This document shows positions 1-4,424 of a DNA stretch of 5,777 bases, one piece after another. Numbering within the stretch: the stretch's first letter is position 1; each line of letters opens with the position of its first letter. The position numbers and the translations under genes are program-made. The notes under the pieces were generated by a model. The model searched no databases, was not told the origin of the DNA, and worked only from the letters and a program-made list of their open reading frames with translations. Source of the DNA: Clostridiales bacterium (lineage in GTDB: Bacteria > Bacillota > Clostridia > Lachnospirales > Lachnospiraceae); NCBI GenBank assembly GCA_015655565.1, contig JAATEU010000050.1, positions 1 to 5,777 on the forward strand. Direction: 5' to 3'.

Positions 1-7
1 AAGGCGC

Positions 8-44
8 GATTTTGGGAGTGCAGTGGTGCTGCATTCCCAAAATC
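8..44 (+). repeat. 16-bp hairpin with 5-nt loop
   Basis: The arms at 8-23 (GATTTTGGGAGTGCAG) and 29-44 pair over 16 positions around the loop TGGTG. The only imperfect pair is G18 with T34, which is a G-U wobble in a plus-strand RNA but a C-A mismatch in a minus-strand RNA. No T-run follows on the plus side, and the minus side reaches the window edge after 7 bases, so an intrinsic terminator cannot be shown. It may be the 5' leader structure of a gene to the left, part of an intergenic repeat, or an element end. I do not recognise the family. Confidence 0.6.
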
Positions 45-47
45 CCA

Positions 48-63
48 ACGCAGTATACCGCGT
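48..63. promoter_or_regulatory. 16-bp near-palindrome, possible operator
   Basis: ACGCAGTATACCGCGT reads the same on both strands at 14 of 16 positions. It has no loop, so it looks more like a protein-binding dyad than an RNA hairpin. It lies just downstream of the leftward -10-like box at 67-72 and would cover that promoter's start site. Regulator unknown; the operator role is inferred from position. Confidence 0.3.
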
Positions 64-66
64 CCA

Positions 67-94
67 ATTATAAGCTAGATGCCAAACAGTCAAA
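67..94 (-). promoter_or_regulatory. possible second leftward promoter
   Basis: On the minus strand a perfect TATAAT (67-72) is preceded by TTGACT (88-93) at 15 bp, or by TTTGAC (89-94) at 16 bp. The boxes are good but the spacing is short, so this is a moderate candidate. It would transcribe leftward out of the window, in tandem with the candidate at 121-151. Confidence 0.35.
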
Positions 95-120
95 TAAGCC
101 CGCAAATTGCTTATAGCAAC

Positions 121-151
121 ATAATAAACCTTGGTGTTAGACCAATGTCAA
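121..151 (-). promoter_or_regulatory. MerR-type promoter with 19-bp spacer and internal dyad
   Basis: On the minus strand TTGACA (146-151) and TATTAT (121-126) are separated by exactly 19 bp (127-145). Most of the spacer is the inverted repeat TTGGT-N5-ACCAA (131-145). Over-long 19-20 bp spacers containing a dyad are the known hallmark of promoters activated by MerR-family proteins, which distort the DNA to realign the two boxes. The site lies 45 bp beyond the stop of the merR-like gene and points away from it. The likely target is therefore a gene left of the window. Binding by this particular regulator is an inference. Confidence 0.5.
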
Positions 152-195
152 CAATTTGTTAAATATCTAACTAAGTTTTTTAAAATTTTAATTAC

Positions 196-558
196 TTAAT
201 TATTCGATAGGATAGGAATATTTACTTCCAGATAGGATTGTTTTTTCGTTCCTGTAATTTCATTAACAATGATTTTACCAAAAATATCTCCATTCATAGT
301 ATATTGATTTGTTCTTAGGTAATCAAACATAAACTGCAGGGAACCTCTCATAATATAGTCGTCGGAAGATGCTATAACAGAAGAAATATAGCTTTTAGGT
401 TCTATATATTCAATGTTTTCATCGACTTCCAGGTTTAATTTCCGGATATCCTCCTCAAATAGTGCAAGCCCCCAGTTATAGTCAAAAGAAGCATCGGCAG
501 ATAATACATCCTTATTCTTAACTCGAAAGGAAAAGAATACATAAGGCAAAAATTTCAT
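196..558 (-). CDS. C-terminal effector-type part of the MerR regulator
   Basis: This 120-residue frame starts at an ATG that is probably internal to the original protein, since the same frame continues upstream to about 624 with plausible sequence. A weak AAGG 11 nt ahead of the ATG could permit independent translation. The content (WMKFLPYVFFSFRV, then a DYNWGLALFEED segment and an IEPKSYISSVIASSDDYI segment) fits the ligand-sensing C-terminal domain found in long MerR proteins of Clostridia, distantly like GyrI/BmrR-type effector domains. I see no catalytic motif. Without the N-terminal half it cannot bind DNA. It ends with a stop at 196; the AT-rich stretch beyond shows no clear intrinsic terminator. 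Confidence 0.55.
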   Translation of the reverse strand: MKFLPYVFFSFRVKNKDVLSADASFDYNWGLALFEEDIRKLNLEVDENIEYIEPKSYISSVIASSDDYIMRGSLQFMFDYLRTNQYTMNGDIFGKIIVNEITGTKKQSYLEVNIPILSNN

Positions 559-593
559 CCATTCTTCTACCTTGACTGTTAAAGCTTTGTTCT

Positions 594-1010
594 TTACCAG
601 ATTATTTCTATTGTCTGTCTTATTCTATAGATTCCCGGCAATTTCTTTAGGGTACATTTATTCAGGTTTTTCCCTTTTTCCTGAAAATTAACGGTGATTT
701 CAGCCATCTTACTCAAAAGCATTGTTTTTTTCTTTATTTCTCCCTCTAAGATTCTTTGCCTTTCCTTAATTTTTTCTGTAATATACTCAAACGAAGCTTG
801 TCGGGTAAGCCTGGCAGTTTCGTGGATCGGGATTTCCAGACTCCTGTACCATCGGCTCATAAGCATATTTCTCGCATCAAAATCATCAAAATACCGATAG
901 TTGTTTTTTTCATTTTTTATAGGCTTTATAATTTCGTATTTTTCATACAGCCTTAATGTATCCACCGTTACTCCAAGAAGTTTGGCAAACTCGTTAATTG
1001 TATATTTCAT
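594..1010 (-). CDS. MerR-family regulator, N-terminal DNA-binding part
   Basis: This 138-residue frame starts at ATG 1008-1010 behind the weak site GGGTG (6 nt spacing). Residues 1-70 are a winged helix-turn-helix of the MerR type: YTINEFAKLLGVTVDTLRLY is the family signature (helix-turn-helix, then the wing entry), followed by EKYEIIKP and the wing residues NNYRYFDDFDARN. Residues about 75-115 are charged and heptad-like, matching the dimerisation coiled coil. The conserved linker KKLPGIYRIRQT follows, after which the last six residues (IEIIW region) look out of frame. Translated alone it could bind its operator without effector control, because it lacks the C-terminal domain. Known members act as dimers at 19-20 bp spacer promoters. 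Family assignment is secure; effector and targets are unknown. Confidence 0.85.
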   Translation of the reverse strand: MKYTINEFAKLLGVTVDTLRLYEKYEIIKPIKNEKNNYRYFDDFDARNMLMSRWYRSLEIPIHETARLTRQASFEYITEKIKERQRILEGEIKKKTMLLSKMAEITVNFQEKGKNLNKCTLKKLPGIYRIRQTIEIIW

Positions 1011-1027
1011 TTTTTACACCCATTGCA

Positions 1028-1049
1028 TACCGCAGGTTTACCTGCGGTA
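1028..1049. repeat. perfect 10-bp inverted repeat ahead of merR
   Basis: TACCGCAGGT pairs perfectly with ACCTGCGGTA across a 2-nt TT centre, ending 18 bp before the merR-like start codon. In the mRNA it would form a strong hairpin (9 bp with a 4-nt loop is more realistic) just upstream of the weak ribosome binding site. As DNA it is a good dimer-binding dyad. Either an autoregulatory operator or a translational control element is possible; the sequence does not decide. Confidence 0.55.
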
Positions 1050-1091
1050 CTGCCACATATAAAAATGGTTGAAAGAATCACTAAGCGGCAT
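1038..1091 (-). CDS. possible 17-residue leader peptide of merR
   Basis: ATG at 1089-1091 opens a frame encoding MPLSDSFNHFYMWQYRR and stopping at TAA 1038-1040, which falls in the centre of the inverted repeat at 1028-1049. The codons run through the leader hairpin region, an arrangement seen in translation-coupled attenuation. Against it, the purine-rich AGAAAGG lies directly against the ATG, too close for a normal ribosome binding site. Composition (several aromatic and Arg codons near the end) is suggestive only. Treat as speculative. Confidence 0.15.
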   Translation of the reverse strand: MPLSDSFNHFYMWQYRR

Positions 1092-1120
1092 CCTTTCTCT
1101 ATTTCTATTTCCTTTCAACC
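1067..1120 (-). repeat. 9-bp inverted repeat in the merR leader
   Basis: GGTTGAAAG (1067-1075) is perfectly complementary to CTTTCAACC (1112-1120) across 36 nt. In the leftward transcript it would enclose the possible leader-peptide start at 1091. Together with the hairpins at 1028-1049 and 1130-1155 it makes the leader unusually structured. Confidence 0.4.
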
Positions 1121-1129
1121 TTTCAAACA

Positions 1130-1155
1130 TGCCGGGGCGGCTCCGCCTTCCGGCA
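1130..1155 (-). repeat. GC-rich hairpin in an AT-rich leader
   Basis: TGCCGG (1130-1135) and GGCGG (1136-1140) pair with CCGCC (1143-1147) and CCGGCA (1150-1155), with a TT bulge at 1148-1149 and a tight central turn. It is far richer in G and C than the surrounding sequence. No T-run follows in either direction, so it is not a typical terminator. It lies about 40 nt into the transcript predicted from the promoter at 1201-1229. Confidence 0.5.
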
Positions 1156-1200
1156 CAAACAATGTATGAAATCTGTTCAAATTCTTTTTATTGTGATATG

Positions 1201-1229
1201 ATAATATTGTGGCTGATTAGCTATGCCAA
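1201..1229 (-). promoter_or_regulatory. predicted promoter of the merR-like gene
   Basis: On the minus strand TTGGCA (1224-1229) and TATTAT (1201-1206) are separated by 17 bp, a normal SigA spacing, with four of six and five of six consensus positions. Transcription would begin near 1194 and give a leader of about 185 nt before the merR-like start. The spacer is not lengthened, so this does not look like a MerR-activated promoter. Confidence 0.4.
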
Positions 1230-1339
1230 ATCATCCTATGTCCTTCAAATCATTAGGACTTTGATCCTGGGGCTTGCAGACCCGTAAAAGAATCTGCTTC
1301 TATTTGATGATTACATATGATTGATGATGTGCAAATATT

Positions 1340-1381
1340 GGTAAATAATCATAATTTTTATTATGGTTTATTAAATTTACC
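1340..1381. repeat. AT-rich imperfect palindrome
   Basis: GGTAAAT (1340-1346) pairs with ATTTACC (1375-1381), and inside it CATAAT (1350-1355) pairs with ATTATG (1360-1365) around TTTT. The asymmetric internal loop can partly close through AATAA/TTATT. On the plus strand it is followed by CTTTTTC, so weak termination of a rightward transcript is possible, but no rightward gene is evident. Confidence 0.35.
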
Positions 1382-1474
1382 TTTTTCAGCCATTTTGATT
1401 TCACACTTCTCCCATACTTACGCAAAGTTCTTTTTTAATCTTCAATCTTATTTTATACACTTTAACCGTATCGG

Positions 1475-1798
1475 TCAATGGCTCCTATTTCTAAGTCGGG
1501 ACAAATGCAGGGTATCATTAGCCTTTAATCGATTAATTTTAGTAAAAGTAATCAGATTTTGTAATCCCACAAAATTATCCGGAGCAAATTTTTTGAGTTT
1601 ATCGAAAATTAAAAATAACGCAACCTCTTGATTTACAAGAGATTGCGCAGTATTTTTGAGCAGCATATCAAGGATTCCCGAAAGCACTGAATTCTTGCTT
1701 AAATTGCCGATTTTTTTTCAAAAATCCTGCCGCCATCTGTCAATCCTTTTTATTGCATCTGAACCGTTAAACCTAATTTCTTCAACATGATCTGTAAA
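1475..1798 (-). pseudogene. possible decayed protein-coding remnant
   Basis: One minus-strand frame is open from 1798 to a stop at 1475-1477 except for a single TGA at 1718-1720, which sits beside a run of eight A where an indel could easily arise. The upstream 26 codons (HVEEIRFNGSDAIKRIDRWR, QDF) and the downstream part (NSVLSGILDMLLKNTAQSLV; FDKLKKFAPDNFVGLQN; NRLKANDTLHL) have the mixed charged and hydrophobic composition of real protein. Neither has a ribosome binding site. I do not recognise the family. The hairpin at 1605-1647 lies inside this frame, so either the hairpin is incidental or the coding reading is wrong. Confidence 0.25.
1605..1647 (-). terminator. rho-independent terminator, probably for the ABC operon
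   Basis: CGCAA-C-CTCTTG (1619-1630) and CAAGAG-A-TTGCG (1636-1647) form a stem around ATTTA. On the minus transcript positions 1642 and 1624 make a U-G wobble, giving an uninterrupted 12-bp stem followed by UUAUUUUUAAUUUU (1618-1605). On the plus transcript the same position is a C-A mismatch, and only a shorter AUUUUU tract follows at 1651-1656. It therefore fits best as the leftward terminator of the transporter operon, some 190 nt past the ATPase stop, though it may work both ways. Confidence 0.55.
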
Positions 1799-1839
1799 TT
1801 AGGGAATCTTCCTTGAACCTATGCAATAATAATTACAAC

Positions 1840-2577
1840 TTAATGATTATTAACCCGTTTTAAAAATTGTTGTGTACGTTCTTCTTTGGATAGCTCAAAA
1901 ATTTCCTCCGGTGTCCCCTGCTCTACAACATATCCATCATTCATAAAAATCACTTTGTCAGAAATCTCTTTTACAAAATTCATTTCATGGGAAACAATAA
2001 TCATAGTTTGCCCTTCCTCAACAAATTTTCTGATTACTTCCAATACCATTCCTACCATCTCAGGATCTAAAGCAGATGTCGGTTCATCAAACAGAATAAT
2101 TTTAGGAGCCAGCGAAACTGCTCTTGCAATTGCAACTCTTTGCTGCTGCCCGCCGGATAAGTGGGCCGGATAATGATTTCTTTTATCCTCCAGTCCAACT
2201 TTAATCAGCAAATCTTCCGCTATCCTGGACGCTTCTTCCTTGCTCTTTTTTTGAACTTTTTTTAATCCTAATTCAATATTTTCTTTTGCTGTTTTCTCTT
2301 TAAACAAATTAAATTGTTGAAAAACCATTGCCGTATTTTCACGCATATATTTTATATTTTCTTTTTTTACCGTTTCCGCCTTAAAATTAACACCTGCAAA
2401 GCTAATGCTGCCTTGTTCCGGTCTTTCCAGGTAATTAATACAACGTAAAAAAGTAGATTTTCCGGAACCGGACGGGCCGATAATAGAAACAACCTCACCT
2501 TTTTCTACCGATATACTTATATCTTTTAAAACATTATTACTTCCAAATGATTTTTTTAGATTTTTGATTTCCAGCAA
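1840..2577 (-). CDS. polar amino-acid ABC transporter ATP-binding protein
   Basis: This is the cytoplasmic ATPase that powers the importer encoded with it, hydrolysing ATP as a dimer on the permease. With the start chosen here it has 245 residues, normal for the GlnQ/HisP/TcyN family. All motifs are present: Walker A GPSGSGKST (34-42), Q-loop Q87, signature LSGGQ (140-144), Walker B IILFDE (160-165), SALD (168-171) and the switch His197. The start is TTG 2575-2577 because a perfect AGGAGG (2585-2590) stands 7 nt upstream and the protein then begins MLEIKNLKKSFG, as in homologues. The longer frame from 2622 adds 15 residues unlike the family and would overlap its own ribosome binding site. It begins 51 nt after the permease stop and is the last gene of the operon. 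Substrate is not determined by this subunit. Confidence 0.93.
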   Translation of the reverse strand: MLEIKNLKKSFGSNNVLKDISISVEKGEVVSIIGPSGSGKSTFLRCINYLERPEQGSISFAGVNFKAETVKKENIKYMRENTAMVFQQFNLFKEKTAKENIELGLKKVQKKSKEEASRIAEDLLIKVGLEDKRNHYPAHLSGGQQQRVAIARAVSLAPKIILFDEPTSALDPEMVGMVLEVIRKFVEEGQTMIIVSHEMNFVKEISDKVIFMNDGYVVEQGTPEEIFELSKEERTQQFLKRVNNH

Positions 2578-2584
2578 TTTTTTG

Positions 2585-2590
2585 CCTCCT
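2585..2590 (-). promoter_or_regulatory. ribosome binding site AGGAGG that fixes the TTG start
   Basis: A perfect anti-16S match 7 nt before TTG 2577, lying inside the longer alternative frame. It decides the start of the ATPase gene. Confidence 0.8.
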
Positions 2591-2628
2591 AAATACGCTT
2601 CAAGCTCACACGGATAATACAATACTTC

Positions 2629-3354
2629 CTATGCAGCAATTTCTTCTAACGGTCTTTCACTCCTTTTCAGTCTCTTTTCCAAATATATAAATATCTTTGA
2701 AAAGACAAAGGTTAATACCCAATAAATAATTGAAAGCGCTATATACATCTCAAAATGGCGTAAATTTCTTGAAGCTATTAACTTACTCGCCGCGGTCATT
2801 TCTACCACAGCACATACAAAAGCTAAGGATGTCCCTTTGAGTAATGAAATAAAGGAATTTCCCAAAGAAGGGATTGCTACGATTAACGCTTCCGGCATTA
2901 CTATATGAATAAACGCCTTTGGATAACTCATCCCAATAGAAAGGGCCGCTTCTATCTGTCCTTTATCTACGGACTGAATGGCTGCACGAATTGTCTCTGA
3001 TGCATATGCACTTTCATTCAGCGAAAATGCGATCAGAACAATTATTATTTTTGGCATGGTACTGATAGAATAATCCGTATCAAAGTGATAATTTACGTAT
3101 TCTAACAAGATAGGGATCCCATAATAGGAAATATATAATTGAACTAACAATGGTGTTCCTCTCATATAAGAAACATATATACTCGCCATCATTCTCAGAA
3201 CAGGAATATTATGAATTTTTACCAATGCCAGTCCAAACCCTAATAACAAACTGAAAAAGGCTGAAATAATTACAATTTCCATAGAGATCGGCAGGTATTT
3301 CAGTATTTCGGGTATCCCCTCAAAGATAGTTGACACATCAAACAAATTTAACAT
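2629..3354 (-). CDS. polar amino-acid ABC transporter permease
   Basis: A 241-residue integral membrane subunit of the HisM/GlnP/TcyL family that forms the transmembrane path for the substrate. Hydrophobic segments lie roughly at residues 20-45, 55-80, 100-118, 155-185 and 203-225. RGTPLLVQLYISYYGIP (65-81) is the typical family signature. The cytoplasmic EAA loop that docks on the ATPase is EAALSIGMSYPKAFIHIVMP (135-154), with the conserved Gly141 and Pro154. Segments such as FSLNESAYASETIRAAIQSV and LGNSFISLLKGTSLAFV strongly recall cystine-type TcyL/TcyM permeases. It starts at ATG 3354 behind AGGCGG (6 nt spacing), 18 nt after the binding-protein stop. Only one permease gene is present, so the pore is probably a homodimer. 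Confidence 0.92.
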   Translation of the reverse strand: MLNLFDVSTIFEGIPEILKYLPISMEIVIISAFFSLLLGFGLALVKIHNIPVLRMMASIYVSYMRGTPLLVQLYISYYGIPILLEYVNYHFDTDYSISTMPKIIIVLIAFSLNESAYASETIRAAIQSVDKGQIEAALSIGMSYPKAFIHIVMPEALIVAIPSLGNSFISLLKGTSLAFVCAVVEMTAASKLIASRNLRHFEMYIALSIIYWVLTFVFSKIFIYLEKRLKRSERPLEEIAA

Positions 3355-3372
3355 ATTTTACCGCCTTTTATT

Positions 3373-4269
3373 TTATTCTGAGGTTTCCGTACCAGAATAA
3401 TCTTTTCCTAAAAATTCTATCGATAACTTTGTCAGAGTTCCGTCCTCTCCAAGTTTTTTAATTGCCCCGTTAAAAGCTTCTGCAAGTTTTTGTCCTTCCT
3501 CTGTGTTTGAAATAACAAAATAATGCTCTGAACTGCCTAAATCCTCAACATCTTCCTCCGGTAAGTTTACAAAATCAAATTCATATCCGTATTCATCTTC
3601 GTACATTTCCAATCTGGATTCTACCCCTTTTAAAATATCTATTTCACCTTTATAGACCTTTAAATATAAGGAAGCCCAATCTTCATCCGAATACGCAACT
3701 TCAATCGGATTATCCGTATACTTTTCATTATAGGCTTCTACAAATAACTGCCAGGAATCTCCTTTCGAATTACAAATCGTTTTCAGCCCTCCTAAGTCTT
3801 CTATACTGTCAACCGGATGAGTTTCCAACAGTCCCTTTGTTACAAAGAACCCGGCGCCCTCATAATAATGAGTATTTTCAGGAAATGCATATTTCTCTTC
3901 CCTTTCCTTTGTTTTGCTTATATTATTAAATCCCACCTGATAAAGTCCGCTGTCCATGCCTGTGAAAATACTTGCAAATTCTGTAGTTAATATTTCTATT
4001 TCATACTCTTTTAGTTCTTCATCAATCGCTTTTAATACTTCTACTTCATAACCAGTCAGCTCTCCCGATTCATCCAGATAAGTCAGGGGTCTTGTCTGAC
4101 CCTCCGTAGCCGCAACAATTTTGGTTACTTCTGCGGCAGAATTGCTGCCGTCAGTAGATGAAGCACTGCCATTAGTCCCTTCCTGCTTTTCTGAGCAGCC
4201 TGTTAACGCTAATGTCAATACCGCTGCTGCTGCAATAAATTTAAATTGATTTTTCTTTTTCTGCTTCAT
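3373..4269 (-). CDS. ABC transporter substrate-binding lipoprotein (SBP_bac_3 family)
   Basis: This is the extracytoplasmic receptor that captures the substrate and delivers it to the permease. The 298-residue product has a lipoprotein signal: MKQKKKNQFKF, a hydrophobic stretch, then the lipobox LTGC with Cys25 as the lipid anchor. A Ser/Gly/Thr-rich linker (about 26-47) precedes the family-3 binding fold. Recognisable parts are PLTYLDESGELTGYEVEV (about 61-78), FASIFTGMDSG and NNISKTKEREEKYAF, whose Arg123 corresponds to the residue that holds the amino-acid carboxylate in this family. The NNISK..ER..KY form is closest to cystine-type binders such as TcyJ/TcyK, but substrate is not certain. 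ATG 4269 is chosen because GGAGG (4278-4282) stands 8 nt upstream. The longer GTG start at 4284 would use that binding site as coding sequence. Confidence 0.9.
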   Translation of the reverse strand: MKQKKKNQFKFIAAAAVLTLALTGCSEKQEGTNGSASSTDGSNSAAEVTKIVAATEGQTRPLTYLDESGELTGYEVEVLKAIDEELKEYEIEILTTEFASIFTGMDSGLYQVGFNNISKTKEREEKYAFPENTHYYEGAGFFVTKGLLETHPVDSIEDLGGLKTICNSKGDSWQLFVEAYNEKYTDNPIEVAYSDEDWASLYLKVYKGEIDILKGVESRLEMYEDEYGYEFDFVNLPEEDVEDLGSSEHYFVISNTEEGQKLAEAFNGAIKKLGEDGTLTKLSIEFLGKDYSGTETSE

Positions 4270-4291
4270 TTTAAAATCCTCCACTTTAAAA

Positions 4292-4381
4292 TTACTCCTG
4301 TAATATTTTTGTCAGTTTTTCTATAAATAATTTATTAATATCATTTGTTCCGGTTGAGACCGGAGCCAGTATAATATCCAT
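4292..4381 (-). CDS. possible 29-residue ORF between dehydrogenase and binding protein
   Basis: ATG 4379-4381 follows GGAG with a 6-nt spacer and encodes MDIILAPVSTGTNDINKLFI then EKLTKILQE, ending 22 nt before the lipoprotein start. The frame is open further upstream (KPFVEKFKKEKLLIKLELD) to a TGA beside the dehydrogenase end, with no ATG there. It is therefore either a true small gene with a good ribosome binding site or the tail of a lost reading frame. No signal peptide, membrane segment or known motif is seen. The frame also carries the 6-bp hairpin at 4349-4364. Confidence 0.3.
   Translation of the reverse strand: MDIILAPVSTGTNDINKLFIEKLTKILQE
4349..4364 (-). other. small intercistronic hairpin
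   Basis: TCCGGT and ACCGGA form a 6-bp GC-rich stem with a TGAG loop in the 155-nt gap before the binding-protein gene. No T-run follows, so it is not a terminator. Stems in this position often mark mRNA processing or stabilisation that raises binding-protein expression; that role is an inference here. Confidence 0.3.
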
Positions 4382-4424
4382 ATCCAACTCCAATTTTATA
4401 AGGAGCTTTTCTTTTTTAAACTTT

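Larger units (their letters stand above)
196..1010 (-). pseudogene. MerR-family transcriptional regulator, frameshifted
   Basis: Two minus-strand reading frames together make one MerR-family protein of about 270 residues: a DNA-binding half (594-1010) and an effector-type half in another frame. The first frame ends at TAA 594-596. The second is open from just after TAG 625-627 to its stop at 196, and reads LVKNKALTVKVEEWMKFLPY through the junction without needing its ATG at 558. The frame change must lie between 594 and 624, in AGACAGACAATAGAAATAAT. One lost base, or two gained, explains it. No slippery heptamer is visible there, so programmed frameshifting is unlikely. A true mutation or a sequencing error are both possible. 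An intact copy would be expected to activate a promoter such as the one at 121-151. Confidence 0.6.
1011..1839. other. 829-bp interval without an intact gene
   Basis: Between the ATPase gene and the merR-like gene no open frame has convincing start, ribosome binding site and family content together. What can be seen from right to left is a weak 8-bp inverted repeat (CCTAATTT 1772-1779 with AAATTAGG 1796-1803), a possibly decayed coding stretch (1475-1798), a terminator-like hairpin (1605-1647), an AT-rich palindrome (1340-1381), a leftward promoter (1201-1229) and a structured merR leader (1028-1194). The plus-strand frames here read as hydrophobic antisense translations with no supporting signals. 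Confidence 0.6.

Noticed and set aside
594..627. Programmed ribosomal frameshifting in the MerR gene
   Set aside because: The short overlap of the two frames contains no X-XXY-YYZ slippery heptamer, and a MerR regulator has no known need for it.
694..956. Two overlapping plus-strand frames of 68 and 66 codons
   Set aside because: They are antisense to the clearly recognisable MerR DNA-binding region, with hydrophobic content and no ribosome binding sites.
1475..1560. Serine recombinase fragment suggested by RLKANDTLHLSRL
   Set aside because: It weakly recalls the resolvase segment ending in DRLGR, but the key Asp and the N-terminal catalytic Ser region are absent, so the match is too short to claim.
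1069..1631. Plus-strand frames of 72 and 104 codons in the gene-free interval
   Set aside because: No ribosome binding site or recognisable domain. The second is antisense to the more protein-like minus frame at 1475-1798.
1886..2173. Plus-strand frame of 95 codons
   Set aside because: Antisense to the ABC ATPase gene, whose motifs are complete.
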